A DNA stretch of 64,000 nucleotides from Streptomyces sp. NBC_00510 (GTDB lineage: Bacteria > Actinomycetota > Actinomycetes > Streptomycetales > Streptomycetaceae): contig CP107851.1 in NCBI GenBank assembly GCA_036013505.1, positions 8,852,001-8,916,000 on the forward strand, in the 5' to 3' direction. The translations under genes were made by a program, and so were the position numbers. The stretch's first letter is position 1, and each line of letters starts with the position of its first letter. Under the pieces are notes generated by a model, which did no database searches, was not told where the DNA came from, and worked only from the letters and a program-made list of their open reading frames with translations. Of the stretch, positions 1 through 8,512 are shown in pieces.

Positions 1-43
1 GAGCGAAAAGCAAGGGTCCCCGAACGCCGCCCTTCCTGCGGCG

Positions 44-880
44 ATGGACACCCTCGAAGGGCAGGAGTGGCTCGACGGGCTCGCCGCCGTCGTCCGCAAG
101 GGCGTGCGCGCCCTGCCGCTGGGCCGGGGGCGCGACGCACTGCGCGGGCTGTGGCTCGGCCACCCCGTGCACCCGGTACTCGTCCAGGTGCCGATCGGTG
201 CCTGGACCTCCGCCGGGGTGCTCGACCTGCTCCCCGGCGAGAGCCGTGCCGCCCGCCGTCTGGTGGCGCTGGGCCTGGTCTCCGCGGTGCCCGCGGCCCT
301 CGCCGGATGGGTGGACTGGGCGGAGCAGCGTCCCCGGCAGGCCCGCGTGGGTCTGGTCCACGCGACCGCCAACATCGTCGCCGTCACCGCGTACGCCTGC
401 TCACTGGCGGCCCGGATCAAGGGCCGCCCGATCCTCGGCCGGGCCCTCGGCTTCGGCGGCATGACCGTAGCCACGGTGGGCGGGGTGCTCGGCGGCCACC
501 TCGCCTACCGGCAGGGCGCCGGCGTGAACCACGCTGAGGCGGTGCCGGTGCTGGTGGAGCCGGGCTGGCATCGCGTCGGCGTGCCGCAGGACTTCCCGTT
601 CGGCGAGCCGGTGCGGCGGATGGCCGACGAGGCGGCCGTGGTCGTGGTCCGCGCGGACGACGGGCGGTTCCACGCCCTGGCCGACCGCTGCAACCACATG
701 GACGGCCCCCTGCACGAGGGCAAGGTCATCGAGGGCTGCCTCGAATGTCCCTGGCACGGCAGCCAGTTCCGCCTCTCGGACGGCGCGAACGTCCAGGGGC
801 CGGCGACCGCGCCGCAGCCCCGCTTCGAGTGCCGGATAGCCGCCGACGGGCAGGTCGAAGTCCGGCTCGCGCGGTCCTGA
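44..880 (+). CDS. Rieske [2Fe-2S] protein with N-terminal DUF2231 membrane domain
   Basis: A 278-residue fusion. Residues about 20-165 form a DUF2231-type membrane domain with several hydrophobic helices. Residues about 170-275 form a Rieske ferredoxin domain whose ligands are all present: C216-x-H218 and C235-x-x-H238 (CNH and CPWH). An extra Cys lies at 232. The architecture suggests a membrane-anchored electron carrier facing a quinone or a haem partner; the partner is not adjacent. The first ATG of the open frame is used; no clear ribosome site precedes it, so the start is less certain. The next gene follows after 29 nt on the same strand, so the two may be co-transcribed. Substrate unknown. 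Confidence 0.85.
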   Translation: MDTLEGQEWLDGLAAVVRKGVRALPLGRGRDALRGLWLGHPVHPVLVQVPIGAWTSAGVLDLLPGESRAARRLVALGLVSAVPAALAGWVDWAEQRPRQARVGLVHATANIVAVTAYACSLAARIKGRPILGRALGFGGMTVATVGGVLGGHLAYRQGAGVNHAEAVPVLVEPGWHRVGVPQDFPFGEPVRRMADEAAVVVVRADDGRFHALADRCNHMDGPLHEGKVIEGCLECPWHGSQFRLSDGANVQGPATAPQPRFECRIAADGQVEVRLARS

Positions 881-909
881 GCCACCCTGAGCCACGAGGA
901 GGAACTGTC

Positions 910-1386
910 ATGAGTCAGCAGGCTCTCGAGATCTACATGAACGACCATCTGGCGGGTTCCACCACCGGGCAGCTGATCTCACGTCACCTCGCCGACCACC
1001 ACCGCTCCATGCCGCACGGCGACGAACTGCGGCGTGTGGCAGACGAGATCGCCGAGGACCGGCAGAGCCTCCTCGACCTGATGGACGCGCTCGACGTCCC
1101 GGCGCGGCGTCACAAGGTCTACGCGGGATGGCTCGCCGAGAAGGCGCGCCTGCTCAAGCTCAACGGCCGGGTCGTCCGCCGCTCCGGCCTGAGCACGGTC
1201 ATCGAACTGGAGGCGCTGCGCCTGGGCATCGAGGGGAAGAGCCTGCTGTGGCAGTCGCTCCTGTCGCTCACGCCGAAGAAGGACCTGGACGAGGACCGGC
1301 TGCGCACCCTCCTGGACCGCGCGCGGGAACAGATCGACACGGTGGAGACGGTGCGCCGCGAAGCCGTCGGCGCCGGTCTCGGCTGA
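910..1386 (+). CDS. conserved helical protein, function unknown
   Basis: A 158-residue soluble protein, almost entirely predicted helix and rich in Arg, Leu, Glu and Asp. It has no signal peptide and no cysteines. The ATG at 910 is preceded by a strong GAGGAGGAA ribosome site, which is why it is preferred to the longer upstream frame. The helical pattern and length recall ferritin-like four-helix proteins found beside stress genes in Streptomyces, but I do not see the paired metal-binding E-x-x-H motifs, so no catalytic role is claimed. It sits 29 nt behind the Rieske/DUF2231 gene. Confidence 0.8.
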   Translation: MSQQALEIYMNDHLAGSTTGQLISRHLADHHRSMPHGDELRRVADEIAEDRQSLLDLMDALDVPARRHKVYAGWLAEKARLLKLNGRVVRRSGLSTVIELEALRLGIEGKSLLWQSLLSLTPKKDLDEDRLRTLLDRAREQIDTVETVRREAVGAGLG

Positions 1387-1504
1387 TCCTGGCCGCCGCC
1401 TGTGACATCTTTCGCCGTCAGGCTGCCCGAGTGAATCGTGTGATGATCCGCCGGTTCGGGGTAGCCGTGACGTAGGACCAAGACCAGCAAATGGGGTGAA
1501 TTGC

Positions 1505-1831
1505 ATGCCCGCAGGGTCGAACCGCAAGCGTGAGCGGCAGTACGAGCACATCAAGGAGAGCGCCCAGGAGCGGGGCGAGAGCGAGAAGCGGGCCAAGGAG
1601 ATCGCCGCCCGTACGGTCAACAGGGAACGCGCCAGGGCGGGTGAGTCCAAGACCGCCAGCCGCTCCTCCGTCGAGGACATGTCCTCGGGCAAGCGCGGCG
1701 GACAGCGCTCCGGCAAGGGCTCCCAGGGGCCCACACGCGACCAGCTCTACGCCGAGGCCAAGCGCCGCAACGTCGACGGTCGTTCGCACATGAACAAGGC
1801 GGAACTCCAACGAGCCCTCGGCGACAGCTGA
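1505..1831 (+). CDS. small basic protein with Rho-N/SAP-like C-terminus
   Basis: A 108-residue highly charged protein. The N-terminal half is rich in Lys, Arg and Glu and probably disordered or coiled. Residues about 75-106 look like a SAP/Rho-N type helix-loop-helix (tRDQLYAEAKRRNVDGRS...KAELQRAL), a nucleic-acid-binding module. Streptomyces homologues are often labelled plasmid stabilisation protein without functional proof. ATG 1505 is preferred over GTG 1496 because GGGG at 1493-1496 lies at a proper distance. It is followed 30 nt later by the DUF6131 gene. Confidence 0.8.
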   Translation: MPAGSNRKRERQYEHIKESAQERGESEKRAKEIAARTVNRERARAGESKTASRSSVEDMSSGKRGGQRSGKGSQGPTRDQLYAEAKRRNVDGRSHMNKAELQRALGDS

Positions 1832-1861
1832 GCGCACGCGGGTCAACCAGCGGAGGACATC

Positions 1862-2017
1862 ATGCTCATCCTCGGCATCATCCTGCTGATCATCGGCTTC
1901 CTCACCGGGATCTCGATCCTGTGGACCATCGGGATCATCCTGGTGATCATCGGCCTCGTGCTCTGGGTGCTGGGCGCGGTGGGGCACAGCGTCGGCGGAC
2001 GCAAGCACTACTGGTAG
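1862..2017 (+). CDS. DUF6131-type small membrane protein
   Basis: A 51-residue, very hydrophobic protein of two closely packed transmembrane helices (LILGIILLIIGFL and WTIGIILVIIGLVLWVLG) ending in GGRKHYW. This length and the repeated isoleucine/leucine/glycine pattern match the DUF6131 family of tiny actinobacterial membrane proteins. The ribosome site GGAGGA precedes the ATG by a few bases. It probably shares a transcript with the preceding basic protein. Function unknown. Confidence 0.8.
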   Translation: MLILGIILLIIGFLTGISILWTIGIILVIIGLVLWVLGAVGHSVGGRKHYW

Positions 2018-2099
2018 GAGGCGCGGATCCCGGTCGTCAGCCGTTCCGGAGGCCGCCGCGACCGCCACGGCGGCCATCGCCGCTGCCGCCCCCCCACCG

Positions 2100-2399
2100 G
2101 CTTCGTTTCAGGGCCGTGGGGTAGGCACCCCCCTGGCGGGGCTGGAGGCCGAGCTTGAACGGATCGCCCCGCGCATCGTGGTCGACCTCGGCGTCACCGC
2201 CGCCAAGGCCCTGGTGGGGCCGGAGTTCCGGGTCAACCGGCAGCGCGGAAAGCTCCTGACGCCCGGCGTGCCCCTCGACGGGGCGCACGTCCTTGTTACC
2301 GTCCACCCCTCCGCGGTGCTGCGCGCCGGCGAGAACCGCGAGGAGATGTACGCCGGGCTGGTGGCGGGCCTGCGCGTGGTGGCCGACGCCCTCGGATGA
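2100..2399 (+). pseudogene. remnant of UdgX-type uracil-DNA glycosylase (C-terminal part)
   Basis: The frame ending at 2399 reads like the last 90 or so residues of a UdgX-family uracil-DNA glycosylase: LEAELERIAPRIVVDLG, then TAAKALVGPEFRV, RGKLL and the active-site block VTVHPSAVLR. The N-terminal two-thirds, including the Fe-S cysteines and the first catalytic motif, are missing. Upstream the reading frame dissolves into low-complexity Ala/Pro sequence, and a second frame (about 2086-2124) carries a short piece resembling the sequence before the UdgX KRRIH loop. This suggests a deletion plus frameshift. A GTG at 2178 could initiate a 73-residue peptide, but it would lack the catalytic fold. 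Confidence 0.7.
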
Positions 2400-2477
2400 C
2401 CCGATTCCGTTTCCCGGCTCGGGTCCCGGGCATCTCCTCAGCAGATGCACTGACCGCGTCCCTCTGGGAGGTGCGCC

Positions 2478-2708
2478 ATGAGCACGCCGCATGCAGCCGA
2501 CCGTTCCGCCCCGAGCAGCAGTGCCGAACGCAAGGTGCCGCCCACGGAGACACCCCCGGCGGAAAGCAGCACCACTCACGGGATCTCCCTCCCCGAGCGG
2601 CCGGAACTTCGCAAGGCGTGGGGATTCACGCCGCTGGTGTTGATCTTCTGCGTCGTCGCCATCTTCCTCGCGGGAGTGATCGCCATGATCGTCGCACTCT
2701 CCACCTAG
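2478..2708 (+). CDS. DUF6480-type small membrane protein
   Basis: A 76-residue protein. Residues 1-48 are a Pro/Ser/Thr-rich hydrophilic tail, and residues about 49-74 are a single transmembrane helix (FTPLVLIFCVVAIFLAGVIAM). The TPPAES...GISLPERPELRKAWG block before the helix is typical of the DUF6480 family of actinobacteria. GGGAGG lies 6 nt before the ATG. No function is established for the family. Confidence 0.8.
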   Translation: MSTPHAADRSAPSSSAERKVPPTETPPAESSTTHGISLPERPELRKAWGFTPLVLIFCVVAIFLAGVIAMIVALST

Positions 2709-3009
2709 CTACAGTCCATTGCCGCGACGCGCGGGGCCCTTACCGGTACGGGTCAGGGGCACCCGGGAATTGGAATGGCTCCGTCGAGGCGGAATCCATG
2801 GCCGCACGCGACCTGGGCAAGGGCGACGCGGTGGCGGTTCTCCCTCAGACCTACTCGTATTCGCATACGTAAACGTGCAGGTGACAGCACAGGTCGGGGC
2901 CCGGCACGGCCCGTTCGACGCGCTCAGCGGTCGGTCGGGGCGCATGGTGGAACCGCGGGCCCATGGTCCGGGACCCGACTATCGATGACCTCTGCGTCGG
3001 AGGTTGGTC
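2709..3009. other. intergenic stretch, no gene seen
   Basis: No convincing gene in these 300 bases. An imperfect inverted repeat (CGTAT, 4 nt, ATACG) lies near 2858-2871 and could be a regulator site. A short frame ending near 2872 has no ribosome site and no recognisable family. The end of the stretch holds the GGAGG ribosome site of the following isochorismatase-like gene. Confidence 0.5.
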
Positions 3010-3639
3010 ATGCCGAGCACCTACGAACGCGGCCGCGTGGGATTGCTTCTCGTCGACCTCGTCAATGAGAACTTCTCGAAGGACGGCAAGGCCTATGCCA
3101 TCTACGCGCCGGAATACGAAAGGCTGGGCACGATCGACAACCTGAGCAGGCTCGTCGCCGGGGTGCGAGGGCACAAGGACATCCCCGTCTTCTACTCGAC
3201 GACCGCCTTCACCGGCGAGGACTATGCGACGTGGAAGCACGTCTCCGGGATGCACCGGGAGATGTTCGACAACCGGCTGTTCGAGGCGGGAACCTGGAAC
3301 ACCGAGTTCTACGAGGATCTGGCTCCCCAGCCGGGCGAGGTGATCCTCGCGCCGCACAAGGGCCTGGACGTGCTCCACCACACCGACCTCGAATTCCAGT
3401 TGCGGCAGCGCGACGTCGAATACCTGGCGATCGCCGGAGTCTCCGGGATCATGGCCGTGGAGTCGACGGCCCGCAGCGCGATGGAGCGCGCCCACCACGT
3501 CACGACGTTCACCGACGCGATCGCCGCTCCCGGCGGCCTGGTCACATACCAGGCGATGATGCGCGGCCTGAACATGATCTCGCACAGCGTGGTCAGCGTC
3601 GACGACTTCCTGGCCTCGCTCGACGACCTGGGCGCGTGA
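3010..3639 (+). CDS. isochorismatase-family hydrolase lacking the catalytic cysteine
   Basis: A 209-residue protein with the isochorismatase/cysteine-hydrolase fold. The first-strand acidic residue is D16 in LLLVDLVNENF, and the conserved Lys is K117 in APHKGLDV. At the place where amidohydrolase members carry the nucleophilic Cys (pattern G-V-x-T-D-x-C-V) this protein reads GVSGIMAV, so position 149 is Ala. True isochorismatases such as EntB and PhzD also lack this Cys, so vinyl-ether hydrolysis or a non-enzymatic role is more likely than amidase activity. ATG 3010 is chosen over TTG 3004 because GGAGG (2999-3003) is spaced 6 nt from it. The FUSC gene follows after 37 nt, perhaps as an operon exporting a related aromatic acid. 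Confidence 0.85.
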   Translation: MPSTYERGRVGLLLVDLVNENFSKDGKAYAIYAPEYERLGTIDNLSRLVAGVRGHKDIPVFYSTTAFTGEDYATWKHVSGMHREMFDNRLFEAGTWNTEFYEDLAPQPGEVILAPHKGLDVLHHTDLEFQLRQRDVEYLAIAGVSGIMAVESTARSAMERAHHVTTFTDAIAAPGGLVTYQAMMRGLNMISHSVVSVDDFLASLDDLGA

Positions 3640-3676
3640 CACTTCCACCATCCGTGCGGTGAGGAGAGCAGCCGGG

Positions 3677-5923
3677 ATGCAGCGGGCCCGATCGGGGCCG
3701 GCGAACGTCCGGGATCGGCTCGTGGCGTCCGATCCCGGACTGATCCGGCTGCTGTCCGCGCTGAGCACGGTCTGCGCGGTCCTGTTGACGCTCGGTGTCC
3801 TCGCGGCGCTGCGTGCCCCCATACCGGTCCTGGTGACGGGTGCCCTCACCGCGATCGTCAGCACGGTGGCGGTCACCGAGCCCCGGCCGCGCGACCAGCT
3901 GCTGACCCTCGCGGCCGGATTGCCCATCGCGCTGGCGACCATGGCGGTCGGCAGCGCGCTGACGCCGTACCGGGTCGTGGCGGACGTGGTGTTCGTGCTG
4001 TTGATCTTTGCCGCCATCTACATCCGGCGGCTGGGCTCGCGTGCGACCACGCTGGGCATCATCGCCTTCCAACTCTTCTTCGTGACCCAGTTCGCCGAGA
4101 CCCGCGTGGAGCAATTGCCGCAGCTGTTCCTGGCCGTGCTGGTGGCCTTCGGCAGCTCGGCGCTGGTCCGGTTCGCCGTCCTGCGCTCGCCGCCGGAGCG
4201 GACGCTGGCACGGCTGCAGCGGGCCTTCCGGCTGCGTCTGGTGCTGGTGCTCGACGCGCTGATCGAGGTGGCCGAGGGCGGACCGGAGGCGCCGCGGGCC
4301 GAGCGGCAGGTCGACGATCTGCGCCGGTACGCGGCCCGCCTGCACACGGCCGCGTTGATGATCCAGACCCGGCTGGCAACCGGCACGCCCGACGAGCGCA
4401 CCGCCACCGCGATCCAGCGCCGCGTGGCGGAAGCGGAGACGGCCGTGGAACGGCTGGCCGTCCTCGTGCTGCGGGTCCTGTGGCCCGCTGCCGACGTCGA
4501 CACCCTGACCCGGCACCTGACCAGGATCGGCCGCGCCGGATCCTCCATCGACGCCCGCGACGCGGCGATGCTGCCCGCGCTGGTCTCGGAACTGCGTGCG
4601 CTGCGCGTGGTGATCGGACCGGGTCGGCCGCGGCCGGAGGGCGCCGATCCCGCCGAGGTGCGCAACCGCCTGCTCGGCTACCGCAACGACGAGCACCTGC
4701 CCGACGCGTCGCCGGCGATGCGGGACGTCTTCCGCTCCGCCGGGGACTTCGCCCGCGCCCTGTTCGGCCTGAGCCTGGCCGTCGACGGGGACACCTCGGC
4801 ATCCCAGGACACCGCCGAGGCGGCACGGTCGAGGGAGGAGCTCACGGCAGAGGACTCCGGCCTGGCGAAGGACGTCGTACCGAAGCCGGAGGGCCCCCGC
4901 ATCCGCCCCACCACCAGGACCGCGCTGCAGGTCGCGACCGGATCGGCGCTGGCCGTCGTCGGCGGTGAGCTGCTGTCGCCGCAACGCTGGTACTGGGCGG
5001 TGTTCACGTGCTGGGTGGTGTTCATCAGCACCGCCTCCACCGGCGAGATCCTGGTCAGAGGGTACCGGCGGCTGATCGGCACGGTGGTGGGCGTCGTCGC
5101 CGGGCTCGCCCTCGCCGCCCTGATCGGCGACGACCCCCCGCTGGCCTTCGCGCTCGTGGTCCTCAGCGTGTTCGGCATGTACTACACGACCGCGGTGTCC
5201 TACACGCTGATGTCCTTCTTCGTCACCACGATGATCGGCATGCTGTACACGCTGCTCCACGCCCTCACCCCGGGCGTGCTGGTGGTGCGCATCGAGGAGA
5301 CCGCGTTCGGGATCGCGTGCGGGCTGGCCGCCGCTCTGCTCGTGCTGCCGGTGCGGACCCGCGAACGCACGGACCAGTTGCTGCGCGACGTGCTGGAACG
5401 CCTTCGCGCGGTGCTGTCGCAGTCGCTGGCCCGTCTGGGCGGCGAGGCCGGCCGGGATCTGCTGGTGCCGGCCCGTGCGCTGGATTCGGCCCTGGACAGC
5501 CTGCGTCTGTCGGTGCAGCCGCTGATCACCCCGATCAGCCCGTTGCGGTCCCGGCGGCGCACCGCGCTCTGCGTGCTGGGGTTGCTGGAGACGGCGGCCT
5601 TCCACACCCGTAGCCTGGCCGCCACCGTGGAAGCCATGCCGGCCGGTGTCCGCGTCAGCCCCGATCCGTGCCTCGTGGACGAGGCCGGCCGGATCGACCG
5701 GAACCTCGCGAAGCTGATCGGCCAGGTGGCTGCTCGATGCGAGGAGGACACCTCGATCGAGGGCGGTTCCGGCGTTCCCACCCACCTCGGAGAGGGTTTC
5801 GCCGGGGCGCGTGCCGAGGACGTCCACGCGACGCGGCGGGTGGTACGGCACCTGCAACGCGTGGACGAGAGCATCCAGGGCCTTGCCCGAACCCTCAAGG
5901 TGCCCGTCCGCTACAACTCGTAG
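3677..5923 (+). CDS. FUSC-family membrane transporter (aromatic-acid exporter type)
   Basis: A 748-residue membrane protein. An N-terminal block of about six hydrophobic helices (residues about 20-145) is followed by a long charged helical region (about 150-390), a second membrane block (about 405-560) and a C-terminal cytosolic helical region. This duplicated layout is that of the FUSC/aromatic acid exporter superfamily (fusaric-acid resistance and AaeB-like proteins). The ATG at 3677 follows GAGGAGA at a good distance; an in-frame GTG lies at 3659. Substrate unknown; the upstream isochorismatase-like gene hints at an aromatic or chorismate-derived compound. Confidence 0.85.
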   Translation: MQRARSGPANVRDRLVASDPGLIRLLSALSTVCAVLLTLGVLAALRAPIPVLVTGALTAIVSTVAVTEPRPRDQLLTLAAGLPIALATMAVGSALTPYRVVADVVFVLLIFAAIYIRRLGSRATTLGIIAFQLFFVTQFAETRVEQLPQLFLAVLVAFGSSALVRFAVLRSPPERTLARLQRAFRLRLVLVLDALIEVAEGGPEAPRAERQVDDLRRYAARLHTAALMIQTRLATGTPDERTATAIQRRVAEAETAVERLAVLVLRVLWPAADVDTLTRHLTRIGRAGSSIDARDAAMLPALVSELRALRVVIGPGRPRPEGADPAEVRNRLLGYRNDEHLPDASPAMRDVFRSAGDFARALFGLSLAVDGDTSASQDTAEAARSREELTAEDSGLAKDVVPKPEGPRIRPTTRTALQVATGSALAVVGGELLSPQRWYWAVFTCWVVFISTASTGEILVRGYRRLIGTVVGVVAGLALAALIGDDPPLAFALVVLSVFGMYYTTAVSYTLMSFFVTTMIGMLYTLLHALTPGVLVVRIEETAFGIACGLAAALLVLPVRTRERTDQLLRDVLERLRAVLSQSLARLGGEAGRDLLVPARALDSALDSLRLSVQPLITPISPLRSRRRTALCVLGLLETAAFHTRSLAATVEAMPAGVRVSPDPCLVDEAGRIDRNLAKLIGQVAARCEEDTSIEGGSGVPTHLGEGFAGARAEDVHATRRVVRHLQRVDESIQGLARTLKVPVRYNS

Positions 5924-6025
5924 CGCAGGTACCGGCAGGCTCCGCAGGTGTGCGTGCTCCCCCATAGGGCAGCCGAGGGCCATGGACAGGTCTGATCGAG
6001 ACCGCCCACCCGAAAGGAGACGCGC

Positions 6026-6196
6026 ATGAAGCGCGACGAGACGCCCGAAGCGGAGCGTACGGCCCCGCCGCCGAAGGACCAGCAGGATCTGCAGCAGGCC
6101 CGCGGGCGCGAACCCGACGCCGCGGAACGGAGGCGGCCGGACAAGGACGTTCCCGACGCGCCGCGCGACCTTACGCCGCAGGAACCCCCTGATTGA
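6026..6196 (+). CDS. small hydrophilic protein, function unknown
   Basis: A 56-residue, extremely charged protein (Glu, Asp, Arg, Lys, Pro, Gln) with no hydrophobic core, probably disordered. The ribosome site AAAGGAG precedes the ATG by 9 nt. Short acidic/basic proteins of this type are common beside stress genes in Streptomyces. No family recognised. Confidence 0.6.
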   Translation: MKRDETPEAERTAPPPKDQQDLQQARGREPDAAERRRPDKDVPDAPRDLTPQEPPD

Positions 6197-6227
6197 CGAT
6201 CGGGCGGGCCGGGTGACGCGAGGTGAT

Positions 6228-6261
6228 CCCGGACGCCGGGAGGGGGGACCCGGCGTCCGGG
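6228..6261. terminator. bidirectional hairpin between convergent genes
   Basis: Perfect 13-bp inverted repeat (arm CCCGGACGCCGGG, 6228-6240 and 6249-6261) around an 8-nt purine loop, placed between the small + strand gene and the convergent hemerythrin gene. Confidence 0.75.
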
Positions 6262-6426
6262 GCATTCACCCACCATGCGGCTGCCTCACCGCACGATCCG
6301 GCTGCCCCGGATTCGCCGTCCCACACCCCGCTGGGGGCCGCCGCGCCGTGCAGGTGCGGGGGGCGACAGCCCGCTGGGCCGCTCAGGCGGACATCCGCCC
6401 GAACGGCCCAGGGAGGCGGGCTCGCG

Positions 6427-6987
6427 TCAGGAACGGCCGCGGCCGGTGATGAAGTCGCGTGCCCGGTCCACCAGTCCGGTCCCCGGTGCCAGGAGCTTGT
6501 TGCCGGGCGGGGTGTCCGGGGCGCTGGGGTGCGGGCGGGTCGGGGCGACCTTCTTGGCCCGGCGGACCTGGTCCCCGAGCTCGTTGAGCTGCTCGGGAGT
6601 GCAGGCCTGCGCCAGGCCCGGGAAGAGCTGCTGCTCCTCCTCCCTGACGTGCTCGGTGACATCGGTGATCAACTTTCCCACCATTTCGTCGAACCGGGCG
6701 TCGTCGATGTCGACGTCCTCCAGGTCCTTGAGGACCTGTTCGACCTCGGCGTGCTCCTGGATCTCCGTGTCGGCCAGGGCGTCCCCGCCGGGCAGGTGCT
6801 TCCGGACGGCCGGGTAGAGGTACATCTCCTCGGCCACCGAGTGGCGTACGAGCTCGATGGTGACCTCGTCGAGCACGTTCCGGCGTTCCTTGTCACCCGC
6901 GGGCAGGGCCCGCAGACGGGCGAAGTACTCCTCCACCTCGCGGTGGTCGGCTGTGAGCTCTGCGATCACGTTTCCGCCGTGTCCCAT
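6427..6987 (-). CDS. hemerythrin HHE-domain protein
   Basis: A 186-residue four-helix hemerythrin-like protein. Candidate di-iron ligands are H15 (DHREVEEYF), H49 and E53 (RHSVAEEMYLYP), H79 (EHAEVEQ) and the HVREEEQQLFP motif near 116-126. Such proteins bind O2 or NO, or buffer iron under redox stress. The start is placed at ATG 6987, which follows GGAAGGGAG on the minus strand, rather than at the longer frame opening at 7080. It is divergent from the HhH-GPD gene. Confidence 0.88.
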   Translation of the reverse strand: MGHGGNVIAELTADHREVEEYFARLRALPAGDKERRNVLDEVTIELVRHSVAEEMYLYPAVRKHLPGGDALADTEIQEHAEVEQVLKDLEDVDIDDARFDEMVGKLITDVTEHVREEEQQLFPGLAQACTPEQLNELGDQVRRAKKVAPTRPHPSAPDTPPGNKLLAPGTGLVDRARDFITGRGRS

Positions 6988-7094
6988 CACATGACTCCCT
7001 TCCGGGTCGGTGTGCGGTCGACGGTCTTCTCCGGGGCTGCTTCCCGGTCCCACGGAGGACACGCCCCCTTTGTCAGCCAATCGATCGCTACGCC

Positions 7095-7119
7095 GTGTAG
7101 GGCGCGGGTCGCCGGGTAG
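7095..7119 (+). promoter_or_regulatory. possible SigB-type promoter
   Basis: GTGT (7095-7098), 15 nt, GGGTAG (7114-7119) fits the Streptomyces SigB-family pattern GNNT-N14-16-GGGTA(C/T) except for the last base. It lies about 48 nt before the HhH-GPD gene. A weak call based on one short match. Confidence 0.3.
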
Positions 7120-7166
7120 CAGCCTGCACTGGGGCGATGATTCGCTTCCGGAGAAGGTGATGCGTG

Positions 7167-7841
7167 ATGGCCGGGACCACCGGACCCCGGGACCGTACGA
7201 AGGACAAGGCGACGGTCAAGGCCTTGCTGGACAGCGAGGGTCACACCTATGCCGAGGACGCCGGCATCAAGCTGAAGAACACCCCGCAGCCGCTCTACCA
7301 GGCGCTGGTGGCAGCCTGCCTGCTCAGCGCCCGGATCAAGGCGTCCGTGGCCACCGACGCGGCGTACGAGCTCTTTGCAGCGGGCATGCGCGACCCGCGC
7401 CGGATGCGCGACGCCACCTGGCAGCAGCGGGTCGACGCGCTGGGCAGGGGACACTACCGGCGCTACGACGAACGGACGGCGACGCAGCTCGGGGACGGGG
7501 CGGAGCTGCTCCTTGACCGCTACGGCGGCGACCTGCGCCGGTTGCGGGACGAGGCGGACGGCGACCCGGACGAGATCCGGCGCGCTCTGCGCCAGGTTCC
7601 CGGGCTCGGACCGGTCGGCGTGGAGATCTTCCTGCGGGAGGTGCAGGCGGTTTGGCCGGAGACGGGCCCCCTGTTCGACGACAAGGCCCTGCAGGGCGCC
7701 AAGCGGCTCGGCCTTCCGGCTCGGCCGGAAGAGCTGGCGGCCCTGGTGCCCAAAGCCGTCCACGCGGTCTTCGCTGCGGCCCTGGTGCGGGCGGCGCTCG
7801 ACCGCCACGTGGCCGAGGAGGTCGCCGCCGCCCAGCCCTGA
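7167..7841 (+). CDS. HhH-GPD superfamily DNA repair protein
   Basis: A 224-residue protein with the helix-hairpin-helix/Gly-Pro-Asp fold of endonuclease III-like base-excision enzymes. The hairpin is LRQVPGLGPVGVEIFLREV (about residues 141-159), followed by GPLFDDKA with an acidic pair at the GPD position. There is no C-terminal Fe-S cysteine cluster and no lysine of the bifunctional type at the usual place, so it is either a monofunctional glycosylase or a relative with changed activity. ATG 7167 is used; GGAGAAGG lies 9 nt upstream. Confidence 0.8.
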   Translation: MAGTTGPRDRTKDKATVKALLDSEGHTYAEDAGIKLKNTPQPLYQALVAACLLSARIKASVATDAAYELFAAGMRDPRRMRDATWQQRVDALGRGHYRRYDERTATQLGDGAELLLDRYGGDLRRLRDEADGDPDEIRRALRQVPGLGPVGVEIFLREVQAVWPETGPLFDDKALQGAKRLGLPARPEELAALVPKAVHAVFAAALVRAALDRHVAEEVAAAQP

Positions 7842-7993
7842 GCGGGAGTTTCCAGCGGCGAGCTTGCCACTTCCCGGTCGGGGGGCGGCATGATGCCGGG
7901 ATCGGGGGCTCGCTGTGCACGACGCCCCTGGCGTGACGAGGTGACCGCGGCCGTGGCCCTCGCCGCGCTCACCGTCCGCCGGCTGAGGGACCG

Positions 7994-8332
7994 TTACACG
8001 ACCCGCCTGCGCCGACCGGTCCGCCGCAAGGGCGAGGTCGGCCACGCGGCGGCGAGCAAGGTGACGACCCACGTGGCCGCACCGACCCACACCAGTGGGG
8101 CGTCCTTGGTCAGCGTCGCCGACAGCAGCAGGGCCAGGGTCGTGCCGGCGAGGAAGGTCACCAGCAGGGCGCGCGGCCACCGCGCGAACCGCGCCGCGAT
8201 CTCCCGCAGGGGCGTATGGACGCGCATGGTGCGCAGTCGCCGGGCGAGCGCCCGGTCCTCATGGCGGAGCAGGCGCTCGATTCCGTCGAGAGCCATGCGT
8301 TCCCGGACGGTGGGCCGGCAGTCCTCCCTCAT
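7994..8332 (-). CDS. DUF3040 family membrane protein
   Basis: A 112-residue protein. An N-terminal amphipathic stretch (ALDGIERLLRHEDRALARRL) matches the start of DUF3040 proteins, and two transmembrane helices follow (about residues 52-72 and 78-96), ending in a basic tail. AGGAG lies 9 nt before the ATG on the minus strand. DUF3040 proteins are widespread small actinobacterial membrane proteins of unknown function. Confidence 0.8.
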   Translation of the reverse strand: MREDCRPTVRERMALDGIERLLRHEDRALARRLRTMRVHTPLREIAARFARWPRALLVTFLAGTTLALLLSATLTKDAPLVWVGAATWVVTLLAAAWPTSPLRRTGRRRRVV

Positions 8333-8458
8333 CGGCGTCTCCTGGAGGCGTGGGCCGGGCTGCTCCGGCCATCTCTGCCCCGCGTGTACCCCGTTGTGCG
8401 GCCGGGACCGCCGCCGTGGAAGGAATGACCTGATACGACCGGTGGCGCACGACGGACG

Positions 8459-8489
8459 GGGCCCCGCCGCGATGCGCGGCGGGCCCCCG
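8459..8489 (-). terminator. hairpin terminator of the small hydrophobic protein gene
   Basis: Stem CCGCCGCG (8464-8471) / CGCGGCGG (8475-8482) with loop ATG, extended by GGGGC/GCCCC after a small bulge. It lies 24 nt past the stop of the minus-strand gene at 8513. Confidence 0.6.
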
Positions 8490-8512
8490 GCGTGCTGCGG
8501 GCGAGCGTCAGG

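Noticed and set aside
1401..1407. TGTGACA (TGTCACA on the minus strand) after the helical protein gene
   Set aside because: The sequence 16 nt downstream on that strand reads AGCC, not GTC, and no minus-strand gene follows at a suitable distance.
2797..2872. Short frame beginning MAARDLGKGDAV before the isochorismatase-like gene
   Set aside because: No ribosome site, no family, only about 24 residues; not supported as a gene.
3593..6265. 890-codon open frame on the minus strand across the FUSC gene
   Set aside because: Composition is Arg/Gln/Gly/His-rich without any domain, as expected for the antisense of a GC-rich gene; the + strand frame has a proper membrane protein.
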